Assembly (NCBI RefSeq): GCF_947492645.1
Contig: NZ_CANLMZ010000001.1
Location: 186,001 to 250,000 of the forward strand
DNA: 64,000 nt
DNA from: an uncultured Pontibacter sp.
Lineage (GTDB): Bacteria > Bacteroidota > Bacteroidia > Cytophagales > Hymenobacteraceae
Reading direction: 5' to 3'
The position numbers and the translations under genes were made by a program. How positions within the stretch are numbered: position 1 is the first letter of the stretch; every line of letters starts with the position of its first letter. This document shows positions 47,555-57,006 of this stretch, piece by piece. The notes under the pieces were generated by a model, which saw only the letters and a list, made by a program, of their open reading frames with translations, had not been told where the DNA came from and searched no databases.

Positions 47555-47980
47555 ATGTCAGCATTGCTCCTAACTACAGTCTACAAATCAAACGATTTTA
47601 AGATAGAAGCAGATGATGATGCGTTGTATGTACGTACAGAGTGGCTGCAGCCGCTTACTGATAAAGAATTTGTGTTTGAGGCAATGAAAGCTTACGAGGT
47701 GATCGTGGAACGCAAAGCCGAGCTAGTGCTTGTAAATGCGCAGCAGGTATCTATACTTGGCCCCGAAACAAAAGACTGGCTATCCAACACCTACTATACC
47801 TTGTTTTCCCAAACAGCCGTAAAAAAAATGGCTCGTGTTATGCCTGATAACCTGTTTAAAAAACTGGCCTTGTCCTCTGTCGTAACCCGCGCCGAGGCAT
47901 CTACCGAAATATCTTATACCATACAGGATTTTGCCTCGGAAGAAGAAGCTGTGCGCTGGCTGCTGGAAGATTACCTGTAA
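47555..47980 (+). CDS. Conserved hypothetical, STAS/SpoIIAA-like
   Basis: A 141-residue protein without signal or membrane segment. Alternating strands and helices (DALYVRTEWLQPLTDKEFVF, ELVLVNAQQVSILGPETKDWL) recall the SpoIIAA/STAS-like fold common in Bacteroidota, where it is of unknown role. The C-terminus ends with a helix SEEEAVRWLLEDYL. The ATG follows the hemW gene by about 100 bp with no obvious co-transcription signal. The assignment is by fold pattern only. Confidence 0.65.
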   Translation: MSALLLTTVYKSNDFKIEADDDALYVRTEWLQPLTDKEFVFEAMKAYEVIVERKAELVLVNAQQVSILGPETKDWLSNTYYTLFSQTAVKKMARVMPDNLFKKLALSSVVTRAEASTEISYTIQDFASEEEAVRWLLEDYL

Positions 47981-48051
47981 GCATACTTTTACATGGCACA
48001 AGGTATAGGTTTCGGTATTTTAGCTTATACTTGCTAAAAAGCCCCTATACC

Positions 48052-48822
48052 ATGGAAGCCACCATTACTTACCGCGACCAACTTTATACTTTTAATCCCA
48101 CGCAACCGCTGGATATCTCGATGCCGTTGCACAACAAAGCGCTGCAACCAGAGTGCTTTTGGGCAGATCCTGCTCAGTTTGATGTGATCAGGGTAGGGGA
48201 TTTTGTAGGAAGCGTGGCAGAAGGAGGAAGCACCAACTATAAGCGCATACACCTAACGCCGCACGGCAACGGTACCCACACCGAATGCTACGGCCACATC
48301 TCTGCCGATGAAAACGCGACCATACACAACTGCCTGAAACGTTTTTTATTTGTGGCCCAGCTGATAACGGTAGAGCCGCAGAAGCTGGAGAACGGCGATG
48401 AAATAGTTTTGCTTGAGGATGTGCGGGCGCAGCTACAAGGCATAAAGTGCGAGGCGCTTATACTGCGCACCTTGCCTAACTCTGATGACAAACTTACTCG
48501 CCACTACTCTGGCACTAATCCGCCATACTTGGAGCACACCATTGGGCAATACCTGGCAGAGAAAGGCGTACAGCACTTACTCTTAGACTTGCCCTCTGTA
48601 GACCGCGAACTTGATGAAGGTAAGTTGCTATGCCACCATGCCTTTTGGCAGTACCCGAAGAACACCCGCTGCGGCGCCACTATCACAGAACTGATTTACG
48701 TTCCGGAGCATGTAGCAGATGGTTTATACTTGCTGAACCTGCAAATTGCCAGCCTGCAGCTCGATGCCAGCCCCAGCAAGCCTGTACTTTATACTTTATC
48801 GCCAGTATTTCCGCAGTTGTAG
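48052..48822 (+). CDS. Cyclase-family metal hydrolase (kynurenine formamidase-like)
   Basis: A 256-residue protein of the cyclase (KynB-like) family. LDISMPLH and the metal-binding HGNGTHTECYGH (HxxxTHxxxxxxH) are visible near residue 70, and LLLDLPSVDRELDEG later. Family members hydrolyse amides or cyclise small molecules; the substrate is unknown here. The frame opens at a TTG at 48031, but the ATG at 48052 is the better start. It lies among plus-strand housekeeping genes and precedes ctlX by 64 bp. Confidence 0.85.
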   Translation: MEATITYRDQLYTFNPTQPLDISMPLHNKALQPECFWADPAQFDVIRVGDFVGSVAEGGSTNYKRIHLTPHGNGTHTECYGHISADENATIHNCLKRFLFVAQLITVEPQKLENGDEIVLLEDVRAQLQGIKCEALILRTLPNSDDKLTRHYSGTNPPYLEHTIGQYLAEKGVQHLLLDLPSVDRELDEGKLLCHHAFWQYPKNTRCGATITELIYVPEHVADGLYLLNLQIASLQLDASPSKPVLYTLSPVFPQL

Positions 48823-48886
48823 CACGCAACAGATCTAAAGAATGTACGATAAGTAAACTAATACTACGCCTCCATTCTCAGAAAAT

Positions 48887-49822
48887 ATGAAACAGAGCAC
48901 CGACACCATCCTGATGATTGAGCCGACAAATTTCTGCTATAACCCGGATGCCGCCGAAACAAATAAATTCCAGCGGCAGGCCGAAGGGTTATCAACAGCA
49001 GAAGTGCAGGCAAGAGCGCTGGAGGAGTTCAGGCAGATGGTGCAGCAACTACAGGAAATTGGGGTGACTGTAAACGTGATACAGGACGTGGAAAACTCCT
49101 GCACCCCGGACTCTATCTTCCCGAACAACTGGTTTTCGACACACCAAACAGGCCAGCTCGTTACTTACCCCATGGCCCCGGTTAACCGAAGAGGCGAACG
49201 CAGGCAAGATGTGATCGATTTTCTTACTCAAAAGTATGGCTTTACACAACACCTGCAGTTGGAGCATTTTGAGGATCAACCTGAACCCAGATTTTTAGAA
49301 GGAACCGGGAGCATGATTTTGGACAGGGTGAACAAGTTAGCCTACGCAGCTTTATCGCCTAGAACAGAAATGGAGCCGCTGCTGGAATTTTGCAATAAGC
49401 TAAAGTATAAACCGGTAACTTTTAGCGCTTACGGGCCTACAGGAGAGTTAATTTACCACACCAATGTGATGATGTGCCTCGGAAGCACATTTGCCGTTAT
49501 TGGTATGGATGTAGTGGCTCCGGAAGATCGTCAGAAACTAAGGCAGCAACTGGAAAGTACCGGCAAAGAGATTATCGAACTGAGTGCCGCCCAAACCCAC
49601 CACAGCTTTGCCGGTAACATGCTGCAACTGCAGAATAAGAGCGGTGAAAGTATACTTGTGATGTCTCAGGCTGCTTATACTTCGCTTACAGCAGAGCAGC
49701 TCGCAAAGCTCCGGAAGCACAACAACCACCTGCTATACTTCCCGATACACCTGATTGAGCAATGCGGCGGCGGTAGCGTGCGCTGTATGATTGCAGAGAT
49801 TTTTAAACCTGCACAAGTATAA
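48887..49822 (+). CDS. ctlX: Amidinotransferase/arginine deiminase-superfamily hydrolase, CtlX-like
   Basis: A 311-residue protein of the GME (guanidino-modifying) superfamily, matching citrulline utilisation hydrolases of Bacteroidota. The core is DSIFPNNWFSTH near residue 74, ERRQDVIDFL, FLEGTGSMILD, a catalytic His in YHTNVMM near 185 and the catalytic Cys in GGGSVRCMIAEIF near 300. Catalysis would cleave a ureido or guanidino carbon. The stop is at 49822, and the GNAT gene starts at 49823 with no gap, suggesting co-transcription. Substrate assignment is by family. Confidence 0.85.
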   Translation: MKQSTDTILMIEPTNFCYNPDAAETNKFQRQAEGLSTAEVQARALEEFRQMVQQLQEIGVTVNVIQDVENSCTPDSIFPNNWFSTHQTGQLVTYPMAPVNRRGERRQDVIDFLTQKYGFTQHLQLEHFEDQPEPRFLEGTGSMILDRVNKLAYAALSPRTEMEPLLEFCNKLKYKPVTFSAYGPTGELIYHTNVMMCLGSTFAVIGMDVVAPEDRQKLRQQLESTGKEIIELSAAQTHHSFAGNMLQLQNKSGESILVMSQAAYTSLTAEQLAKLRKHNNHLLYFPIHLIEQCGGGSVRCMIAEIFKPAQV

Positions 49823-50233
49823 ATGCTGCCAGTCACCATACGCCCCCTGGCCCCAGCCGAACTGCTGCCGATGGAGCTGCTCTTGTTAGCAGATCCCAGC
49901 GAGGAAATCATACTTTCGTACATCCATCAAAGCCATACTTTTATTGCTGATTACAATGGAGAAACCGCTGGTGTGCTGGTAATACAGCAGCAGGGTGCAG
50001 CAGCAGAGGTGATGAACGTGGCAGTACCCGAAGCAATGCAGGGGAGAGGCATAGGCCGAAAACTTGTCGCCTTCGCGAAGCAATGGGCGAGCCAGCAAAG
50101 TATAAAGCAGCTTAGTGTTTGCACCGGCAACAGCACTTTACCAGCCTTAAGCCTTTATAAAAGCTGCGGTTTTAAGGTTGAAAGTATAGACGAAGGGTAT
50201 TTTCTGCGAAATTATCCCGAACCGATAATGTAA
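49823..50233 (+). CDS. GNAT-family N-acetyltransferase
   Basis: A 136-residue GNAT acetyltransferase. The acetyl-CoA signature is AVPEAMQGRGIGRKLVAFAK (V.Q..GxGxx), followed by LSVCTGNSTLPALSLYKSCGF, the usual motif B. The start codon directly follows the ctlX stop. The acceptor is unknown; small-molecule amines or protein ends are possible. Co-transcription with ctlX is very likely. Confidence 0.88.
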   Translation: MLPVTIRPLAPAELLPMELLLLADPSEEIILSYIHQSHTFIADYNGETAGVLVIQQQGAAAEVMNVAVPEAMQGRGIGRKLVAFAKQWASQQSIKQLSVCTGNSTLPALSLYKSCGFKVESIDEGYFLRNYPEPIM

Positions 50234-50263
50234 AACGGCATGCGGTGTACTGACAGGGTGAAA

Positions 50264-50292
50264 TTAAGGCTGGAGCTGTAGCCCCAGCCTAA
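50264..50292. terminator. Terminator between GNAT and metF genes
   Basis: The arms TTAAGGCTGGAGC and GCCCCAGCCTAA enclose a short loop with one mismatch. It lies between the convergent GNAT and metF stops, and on the minus strand runs into a T-rich end, so it may serve both sides. Confidence 0.7.
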
Positions 50293-50329
50293 GGTAGTTA
50301 AAGTATAGGTAGTGTGTAAGGTATTCTCG

Positions 50330-51286
50330 TTAAAACAGCGCCTCTGCCACTTTTCTTACCGACTCTGATTTGCCCATAGAGTAGTAATGCAGGCAGGGTA
50401 CGCCAAAATCCATCAGTTCTTTAGATTGCTTAATTGCCCACTCCACACCAACCTGTGCGGCCGCTTTGTTATCCGGGCAGGCTTCAATGGCGTCGGCCAG
50501 GTCGCAGGGAATCTCTATATGGAAGAAGCTGGGAAGTATACTTAGCTGGCTTTTGGTAGTCATTGGTTTAAGGCCCGGTATAATGGGCACGTTTATACCT
50601 TCTTCACGGCAGCGGTTCACAAAGTCAAAGTATTTCTGGTTGTCGAAAAACATCTGTGTTACGATGTACTCTGCCCCAAGCTCTACTTTCTTTTTAAGCC
50701 AGCGCAGGTCTGACTTTGGATTGGGTGCCTCGAAATGTTTTTCAGGGTAACCAGCCACGCCAATGCAGAAGTCGGTGCAGCTGTTGCTTACCTGCTCCTC
50801 GTCCAGGTAACAGCCCTGGTTCATAGCCACCACCTGCTCAATCAGCTCCGACGCATAGTTATGGCCACCAGGCTCCGGCACAAAGCGCTGCTCACTTTTT
50901 ACGCAGTCTCCGCGCAGTACCAGCACGTTGTCTATACCTAAAAAGTGCAGGTCGATTAATGCATTTTCTGTTTCTTCTTTGCTAAAGCCCCCGCAGATCA
51001 GGTGTGGCACCGTATCTACTTTGTAGTTATTTTGGATAGCCGCACAAATACCAACCGTTCCGGGGCGCTTGCGCGTGGTAATTTTCTCCAGGAGGCCATT
51101 CTCCCGCTGCTTGTACACATACTCTTCCCGGTGATAGGTTACGTCAATAAACGGCGGGTTAAACTCCATCAACGGGTCGATGTGGTTGAAGAGGGTTCTC
51201 ATGTTCTCGCCCTTCAGGGGAGGCAGTATCTCAAAAGTGAACAGGGTTTTCCCGTTGGCATTCTTGAAGTGGTCTGTTACTTTCAA
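50330..51286 (-). CDS. metF: 5,10-methylenetetrahydrofolate reductase
   Basis: A 318-residue FAD enzyme that makes 5-methyltetrahydrofolate for methionine synthesis. TLFTFEILPPLKGENM near the N-terminus is the family start, and IDNVLVLRGD, GGHNYASELIEQV, FCIGVAGYPEKH and GAEYIVTQMFFDN (FAD and folate site) are conserved. The frame is open to 51349, but the extra residues come from intergenic repeat-like DNA; a TTG at 51286 gives the family-typical KVTDHFKNANGK start. It follows metH on the same strand after about 265 bp, so the two probably share control by SAM through the metH riboswitch. Confidence 0.94.
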   Translation of the reverse strand: MKVTDHFKNANGKTLFTFEILPPLKGENMRTLFNHIDPLMEFNPPFIDVTYHREEYVYKQRENGLLEKITTRKRPGTVGICAAIQNNYKVDTVPHLICGGFSKEETENALIDLHFLGIDNVLVLRGDCVKSEQRFVPEPGGHNYASELIEQVVAMNQGCYLDEEQVSNSCTDFCIGVAGYPEKHFEAPNPKSDLRWLKKKVELGAEYIVTQMFFDNQKYFDFVNRCREEGINVPIIPGLKPMTTKSQLSILPSFFHIEIPCDLADAIEACPDNKAAAQVGVEWAIKQSKELMDFGVPCLHYYSMGKSESVRKVAEALF

Positions 51287-51551
51287 TTTATTAGGTAAAT
51301 TGTTAGATGGTTCAATTGTTAAACGGTTGGTTTCGTGGGGTCCAACCACCCCTAACCCCTCCTTGTCTAAGGCGGGGAGTTTTTACTTACTGCTTCATCA
51401 GCTCTTACAAAAGTACTGGCCCCTTTTCATTTGTCATCCTGGAAGGATCTTGTGTAAAAGGAGGTTAAACAGTAGCTCCTGAGTTTATACTTAAGTTATG
51501 GTAGCAGCAGAATTCCTCGCCTTGCCCAAAGAGGGGATAAGAGTGGTTGGG
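51287..51551. repeat. metH-metF intergenic region with interspersed-repeat-like segments
   Basis: Contains CCCCTCCTT-GTCT-AAGGCGGGG, a hairpin resembling dispersed Bacteroidota intergenic repeats, the related CCTTGCCCAAAGAGGGG near 51520, and TGTCATCCTGGAAGGATCTT near 51431, a short string I recall as recurring between genes in this group. Read-through from metH may pass here. No gene is seen. Confidence 0.4.
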
Positions 51552-54500
51552 TTACACCGCCTGCTGCGCCACCGGCTTTGGCTCGTAGTTCAGGTTAGGC
51601 GATAGCCATCGTTCCAGTTCTTCTTTGGCCATTCCTTTGCGCTGCGCAATGTCGGCTACCTGGTCTTCGCCTACCTTACCCAAGCCAAAATACCTGGACT
51701 CAGGGTGCGAGAAGTATAAACCGCTTACTGACGCTGCCGGATACATTGCCAGGTTTTCTGTAAGTATAACGCCTGATGTTCTTTCAGCATCCAGCAGGTT
51801 AAACAGCGTTATTTTCTCTGTGTGGTCAGGGCAGCCTGGGTAACCCGGTGCAGGCCGTATACCTTTGTAGCTTTCCTTGATCAGGTCTTCGTTGCTTAGG
51901 TTTTCTCCTGGTGCATAAGCCCACAACTCTCTTCTGACTTTCAGGTGCATTAGCTCTGCAAAGGCTTCTGCTAACCGGTCAGCCAAAGCCTTCACCATAA
52001 TAGACCTGTAATCATCGTGCTCTGCTTCATACTTTTCAAGCAATTTCTCTATACCAAACCCTACAGACACTACAAAGCCGCCAATGTAGTCTGCCACAGC
52101 AGTTTCTTTAGGAGCCACAAAGTCAGAGAAGGACATATTAGGAACATTAGCGCCCTTCTTGCCCTGCTGCCTTAACGTATGAAACTCGGTCAGCACCTTT
52201 CCACGTGAATCATCGGCGTACACTTCAATGGTATCGTCGGCCTCTACGTTGGCAGGATAAAAACCAACTACTGCACGTGCTTCCAGCAGTTGCTTATCTA
52301 CAATCTCCTGCAGCATTTCCTGGGCATCTGCAAACAGCTTGGTTGCTTCAGGCCCTAACTCAGGATCGTTTAAAATTTTAGGGTACTGCCGCTTTAGCTC
52401 CCAAGTATGAAAGAACGGGGTCCAGTCGATGAAGGGCACAATCTCCGTTAGTGGGTAGTTGGTATATACTCTATTGCCCAGGAAGCTTGGCTTGGCTGGC
52501 TGTGTTGCTAACCAGTCTACTTTATACTTATTGGCACGGGCCTCTTCTATACTTCCAAAAGCACGGTCTTTAGTGCGACTCAGATGATCTTCGCGTAGCT
52601 TTTCGTATTCTGCTTTTATCTCGGCAATATAGCTATCGCGGTCGCTGCCCAGTAGGCTGCTTACTACCGTAACGCTACGCGATGCATCGTGCACATGCAC
52701 TACAGGTCCGCTATACTGCGGCGCAATTTTTACTGCTGTATGCACCCTGGATGTAGTTGCGCCACCAATCAACAGCGGAATCTTCATGCCCCGGCGTTCC
52801 ATCTCCTGCGCTACGTATACCATCTCATCCAGCGACGGCGTGATCAAGCCACTTAAACCAATAATATCTACTTTCTGTGCTTCGGCTTCAGCCAGGATCT
52901 TATCTAGCTGCACCATCACGCCCAGGTCTATTACCTCATAGTTGTTACAGGCCAGCACCACGCCTACAATGTTTTTTCCAATGTCGTGCACGTCGCCTTT
53001 TACCGTGGCCATAAGTATAGTGCCAGCTGTGGACTTAGATGTATCTGAGGACAGCTTTTCAGCTTCCATGAACGGCAGCAGGTACGCCACAGACTTCTTC
53101 ATCACGCGTGCACTCTTCACCACCTGCGGCAAAAACATCTTGCCAGCCCCGAACAAGTCGCCCACCACCGACATGCCGGCCATCAGCGGGCCTTCAATCA
53201 CATCCAGCGTTTTAGTTGCTTCCTGGCGGGCTTCTTCGGTGTCTTCCTCCACAAACTCTACTATGCCGCGTACCAGCGCATGTTTCAGGCGTTCCTCCAC
53301 CGAAGCCTCGCGCCAGGCATTATCTGCTCCGGCAGCTGCTTTGCCTTTTCCTTTTATCTTTTCGGCATAGGTTACCAGCTTCTCGGTAGCGTCGGGGTGG
53401 CGGTTAAAGATCACATCTTCTATCAGGTCGCGCAGTTCGGTTGGTATCTCGCTGTACACGCCCATCATACCAGCATTTACAATGCCCATATCCATACCCG
53501 CCTGCACGGCATAGTATAAAAATACGGTGTGCATGGCCTCCCGTACCAGGTCGTTGCCCCTAAACGAGAACGACAGGTTACTTACGCCACCGCTTACCAA
53601 GGCATGCGGCAGGTTCGCCTTAATCCATTTCACCGTCTCGACATAGTCTACAGCATAGTTGTTATGCTCTTCTATACCTGTGGCAATGGCTAAAATATTT
53701 GGGTCAAAAATGATGTCCTGCGGCGGAAAACCTACTTCATCTACCAAGATGCGATACGAACGCTCACAGATTTCTATTCTACGATCATACGTATCAGCCT
53801 GCCCCTGCTCATCAAAGGCCATCACCACAACGGCTGCACCATACTGGCGTACTTTGCGGGCAAGCTTCTTAAAGGCTTCTTCGCCCTCTTTTAAGCTGAT
53901 GGAGTTAACGATGCTTTTGCCCTGCACGCACTTCAGACCCGCTTCAATTACACTCCATTTAGAAGAGTCGATCATGATAGGCAGTTTGGCAATGTCAGGC
54001 TCAGAAGCAATCAGGTTAAGGAAATCAGTCATGGTCTGCTCTGAGTCCAGCATGCCTTCGTCCATGTTCACGTCAATTATCTGCGCGCCACCTTCTACCT
54101 GCTGCTGCGCCACAGAAAGCGCTTCCTCGAACTTGCCCTCTACTATCAAACGGGCAAATTTCTTGGAGCCGGTTACGTTCGTGCGTTCGCCAACATTTAC
54201 AAAAAGGGTATCAGAGGTGATGGTGAGAGGCTCGAGGCCGCTGTAGCGTGGGAGAGGAGCTACTAGAGTGGGAACGTGCGGTTTATACTTCTGCACTAAG
54301 TCTGCGATTACTTTGGTATGGATTGGCGTAGTGCCACAACAGCCACCCAATACATTTACCAGCCCTTCTTTCAGGTATTCTTCTACAATGGCACCCATTT
54401 GCTGGGCTGTTTCGTCGTAGCCGCCAAAGGCATTTGGCAAACCGGCATTTGGGTAAGCGCTAATGTAACAGTCAGAAATACGCGACAGCTCCTGAATATG

Positions 54501-55262
54501 CGTTTTGAGTTGACGTGCGCCAAGAGCACAGTTAAAGCCCACGCTAAGTATAGGCGCATGCGAGATGGAGTTCCAGAATGCCTCTACTGTCTGGCCGGAC
54601 AAGGTACGGCCGCTGGCATCGGTTATCGTTCCGGATACCATGATCGGCAGTTCTTTACCACCATCGTTTAGGAATTGCTGTATTGCAAAAAGTGCAGCCT
54701 TACAGTTAAGTGTATCAAAAACAGTCTCAACTAACAATAAGTCAGAGCCACCATCCACTAAACCACGCACCTGCTCATAGTATGCCTCTACCAGCTGGTC
54801 GAAGGTGATGGCGCGGTAGCCGGGGTTGTTTACATCCGGAGAAAGCGAAGCGGTACGGTTAGTCGGGCCAATAGCACCAGCCACAAAGCGTTTATGCAAC
54901 GGGTTCTTTGTTTCTATTTCATCCGCCGCCTCACGCGCTATTTTCGCTGACTCATAATTTAGCTCATATACGATCTCCTCCAGCTTATAATCAGCCATGG
55001 CTATACTTGTGCCGCTAAAGGTATTGGTTTCTATGATGTCAGCGCCAGCTTCTAAATACTCGGTATGTATGGCTTTTATGATATCTGGCCTGGTAATGGA
55101 TAGAAGGTCATTATTGCCTTTCAGGTCCAGGAAGTGGTTTTTAAAGCGTTCGCCACGAAAATCGGATTCCTGCAGTTGGTAACGCTGTATCATGGTGCCC
55201 ATTGCGCCATCAAGCACAAGTACGCGTTCTTTTAATAAGTTCTGGATCGGATGGTTCTTCAT
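51552..55262 (-). CDS. metH: Cobalamin-dependent methionine synthase
   Basis: A 1,236-residue methionine synthase of full length (E. coli MetH has 1,227). The homocysteine domain shows [14 protein letters not shown] and [13 protein letters not shown] with the zinc cysteines. The folate domain has [14 protein letters not shown]. The B12 module has [15 protein letters not shown] with the cobalt-ligand His, and the C-terminal activation domain ends near [11 protein letters not shown]. All four modules are intact. A SAM-I riboswitch precedes the gene, so it is repressed when SAM is plentiful. metF follows on the same strand. Confidence 0.97.
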   Translation of the reverse strand: MKNHPIQNLLKERVLVLDGAMGTMIQRYQLQESDFRGERFKNHFLDLKGNNDLLSITRPDIIKAIHTEYLEAGADIIETNTFSGTSIAMADYKLEEIVYELNYESAKIAREAADEIETKNPLHKRFVAGAIGPTNRTASLSPDVNNPGYRAITFDQLVEAYYEQVRGLVDGGSDLLLVETVFDTLNCKAALFAIQQFLNDGGKELPIMVSGTITDASGRTLSGQTVEAFWNSISHAPILSVGFNCALGARQLKTHIQELSRISDCYISAYPNAGLPNAFGGYDETAQQMGAIVEEYLKEGLVNVLGGCCGTTPIHTKVIADLVQKYKPHVPTLVAPLPRYSGLEPLTITSDTLFVNVGERTNVTGSKKFARLIVEGKFEEALSVAQQQVEGGAQIIDVNMDEGMLDSEQTMTDFLNLIASEPDIAKLPIMIDSSKWSVIEAGLKCVQGKSIVNSISLKEGEEAFKKLARKVRQYGAAVVVMAFDEQGQADTYDRRIEICERSYRILVDEVGFPPQDIIFDPNILAIATGIEEHNNYAVDYVETVKWIKANLPHALVSGGVSNLSFSFRGNDLVREAMHTVFLYYAVQAGMDMGIVNAGMMGVYSEIPTELRDLIEDVIFNRHPDATEKLVTYAEKIKGKGKAAAGADNAWREASVEERLKHALVRGIVEFVEEDTEEARQEATKTLDVIEGPLMAGMSVVGDLFGAGKMFLPQVVKSARVMKKSVAYLLPFMEAEKLSSDTSKSTAGTILMATVKGDVHDIGKNIVGVVLACNNYEVIDLGVMVQLDKILAEAEAQKVDIIGLSGLITPSLDEMVYVAQEMERRGMKIPLLIGGATTSRVHTAVKIAPQYSGPVVHVHDASRSVTVVSSLLGSDRDSYIAEIKAEYEKLREDHLSRTKDRAFGSIEEARANKYKVDWLATQPAKPSFLGNRVYTNYPLTEIVPFIDWTPFFHTWELKRQYPKILNDPELGPEATKLFADAQEMLQEIVDKQLLEARAVVGFYPANVEADDTIEVYADDSRGKVLTEFHTLRQQGKKGANVPNMSFSDFVAPKETAVADYIGGFVVSVGFGIEKLLEKYEAEHDDYRSIMVKALADRLAEAFAELMHLKVRRELWAYAPGENLSNEDLIKESYKGIRPAPGYPGCPDHTEKITLFNLLDAERTSGVILTENLAMYPAASVSGLYFSHPESRYFGLGKVGEDQVADIAQRKGMAKEELERWLSPNLNYEPKPVAQQAV

Positions 55263-55299
55263 GTGGTGTCGCTCTCTTCTTCTAAGTCTTCAGTAACTA

Positions 55300-55441
55300 C
55301 TTATCAAGAAGGACACCCAAAGGCAGGTATACTTTCTTATCTTCTCTCAGCTAAAGTATAACTGAGAAGGGAATTAGCACCAGGCTTGTACAAGGTTGCT
55401 AAGACGTCATAGGGCCCAATCCCTCGGTCTTTCTTGATAAG
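55300..55441 (-). ncRNA. SAM-I (S-box) riboswitch upstream of metH
   Basis: On the minus strand, the closing stem pairs CTTATCAAGAA with TTCTTGATAAG. Within are the conserved S-box segments GAGGGATTGGGCCCTATGA, TTAGCAACC and GGTGCTAATTCC. The order and spacing match the SAM-I class. It ends 37 bp before the metH ATG. In Bacteroidota such switches control gene expression when SAM binds. Confidence 0.93.
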
Positions 55442-55492
55442 AAGTTGCAATTTAAACAGATATCCTGAATTACGAAATCTTTTAAATATAGA

Positions 55493-55552
55493 TATGTGCT
55501 ATTTATTCAGATAGCACATAAAACAGAAAAGGACACGTGATGTGTCCTTTTC
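55493..55552. terminator. Two consecutive hairpins between riboswitch and rpmA
   Basis: First TATGTGCTAT and ATAGCACATA (55493-55520) with an 8-nt loop, then GAAAAGGACAC and GTGTCCTTTTC (55526-55552) with a 5-nt loop. The second ends in a T tract on both strands and is a good terminator; the first may be a REP-like or regulatory hairpin. Confidence 0.6.
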
Positions 55553-55648
55553 CTAAAAGAGTTTAATTGTTTTCACTCTGTAACTCTTTATACTTACTTA
55601 TACGGCAACCAGAGATATAAGTTGTTGATGCTTAATATTTTGGCAAAA

Positions 55649-55683
55649 AAAGAAAGGGATGCCAGCAGGTATCCCTTTCTTTT
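55649..55683 (-). terminator. Terminator of rplU-rpmA
   Basis: AAAGAAAGGGAT and ATCCCTTTCTTT enclose a short loop, 25 bp after the rpmA stop on the minus strand, with A/T runs on both sides. A clear rho-independent terminator. Confidence 0.85.
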
Positions 55684-55707
55684 AACTGTGCAACAGTTAT
55701 ACTTTGC

Positions 55708-55977
55708 TTATGCTTCTGCTTCCACTCTAGGAATTACAGATACATAAGAACGGTTTTTCACGCTCTTTCTGAACTCTACAACGCCGTCGATCAAAGCGAA
55801 CAAAGTATGGTCTTTGCCCATACCCACGTTTTTGCCTGGGTGGTGTGCAGTACCTCTTTGTCTTACAATGATGTTACCAGCGATGATGTCCTGGCCACCG
55901 TAAATCTTAACACCAAGTCGTTTAGAATGTGACTCGCGGCCGTTATTAGAACTACCAGCTCCTTTTTTGTGTGCCAT
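55708..55977 (-). CDS. rpmA: 50S ribosomal protein L27
   Basis: An 89-residue L27. [29 protein letters not shown] is conserved, as is [28 protein letters not shown]27 sits near the peptidyl-transfer centre, with its N-terminal tail near the tRNA. It follows rplU after 75 bp, as in most bacteria, and a terminator closes the unit. The internal residues needed for rRNA contact appear intact. Confidence 0.98.
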   Translation of the reverse strand: MAHKKGAGSSNNGRESHSKRLGVKIYGGQDIIAGNIIVRQRGTAHHPGKNVGMGKDHTLFALIDGVVEFRKSVKNRSYVSVIPRVEAEA

Positions 55978-56051
55978 TTTGTTTAACTATTTACTTCAGG
56001 TTAGCGGGGGCATCCCCTGAATAGATTCTACGATTAATTTCTTCTTACTGC

Positions 56052-56360
56052 TTAACCAATGCTCTCGATCAGGACCTTTGTGAAGTGCTGGCGGTGGCCA
56101 TTCTTCTTACGGTATCCTTTTCTTCTCTTCTTTTTGAAAACGATTACTTTGTCGCCTTTCACGTTGCCAAGGATTTTACCAACCACTTTAACACCGCTAA
56201 CGAAAGGAGCACCTAAAGTAATGCTGCCGTTATCATCAGTAAGAAGAACATTGGTGAACTCAACGGCGTCACCCTCATTGCCGGAAAGCTTGTTAGCGTA
56301 GATGAACCTTCCGGCCTCTACTTTGGTCTGTTGACCTGCGATTTCTACAATTGCGTACAT
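56052..56360 (-). CDS. rplU: 50S ribosomal protein L21
   Basis: A 102-residue L21, starting MYAIVEIAGQQTKVEAGRF, the usual start; the open frame runs 3 codons further to a TTG at 56369. VVGKILGNVKGDKVIVFKKKRRKGYRKKNGHRQHFTKV is the conserved basic C-terminal half. It binds 23S rRNA. With rpmA it is one leftward transcript. Upstream is the AT-rich DnaA-box region shared with nrdB. Confidence 0.97.
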   Translation of the reverse strand: MYAIVEIAGQQTKVEAGRFIYANKLSGNEGDAVEFTNVLLTDDNGSITLGAPFVSGVKVVGKILGNVKGDKVIVFKKKRRKGYRKKNGHRQHFTKVLIESIG

Positions 56361-56473
56361 CAGCTTCAATGTATGATTAAAAATTTAGTCTGCAAAAGTA
56401 CGGCACATATTTTAAATATGCAACGCTCTAAACTATAAATTGTTAACCGATTCTCAAATACTACACATAAACA

Positions 56474-56482
56474 TGTGGATAA
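56474..56482 (-). promoter_or_regulatory. DnaA box
   Basis: TTATCCACA on the minus strand, exact consensus. It is one of two perfect copies in the rplU-nrdB intergenic region. Confidence 0.55.
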
Positions 56483-56773
56483 CTATGTTGAAATCCACAG
56501 GCACTTTCTAAGCGTGTCTTGAATTATCCCACAAATGTTTTAGCATCAAGACAGTACAGCCCGTTATAGAAATCCACATTTTCCACACCTGGTGTGTAAA
56601 TCTTAATTCAAGTACACATATTTTATCAGTTACGCCATCCTTGTTTACACACTTGTCTTAATTTATTTTGCGTTTCAAGGCCAAAATCCCTATTAGCGAT
56701 TACAACAGGCACTTTACAAAGATTTAATAGATACTTAATAATATTATAACAAAACTATATAGTTAATAACTTA

Positions 56774-56782
56774 TGTGGATAA
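56774..56782 (-). promoter_or_regulatory. DnaA box
   Basis: A second exact TTATCCACA on the minus strand, ten bp right of the AACTATATAGTT palindrome, which is a weak NrdR-like candidate (its centre is 2 bp shorter than the consensus). Confidence 0.55.
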
Positions 56783-57006
56783 AGGTGTTTATTCAGCCAT
56801 AAAAACCAATATATCAAACACTTAAAAGAGTGTGCATAAATTGAACAACTTTAGCCCCTAAATTCAAGTTCAATTATCTATATTTGAAGTCAGTATATTT
56901 TGGATGTCTGCAAAACATTCACCTAAAACTAAATTTCCTCTGGGGTGTTTTCTAAGCAAATAGTTTGCTTACCCCTTCAACAAATAAAACGCTTAATTAC
57001 AAGTTT

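Larger units (their letters stand above)
56370..57006. promoter_or_regulatory. AT-rich divergent region with DnaA boxes
   Basis: 637 bp between rplU and nrdB with no coding frame I believe. It holds two perfect DnaA boxes (TTATCCACA on the minus strand, at 56474-56482 and 56774-56782), a one-mismatch box TTTTCCACA at 56579-56587 and several weaker TCCACA/CACA strings, plus the palindrome AACTATATAGTT at 56753-56764. These point to DnaA-linked control of nrdB, as in E. coli, or a replication origin candidate. Confidence 0.55.

Noticed and set aside
55263..55480. A cobalamin riboswitch ahead of metH
   Set aside because: The conserved segments fit SAM-I; no B12 box was found.
56753..56764. AACTATATAGTT as a confident NrdR box
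   Set aside because: The half-sites are 2 bp closer than the NrdR consensus, and a required second box was not seen.
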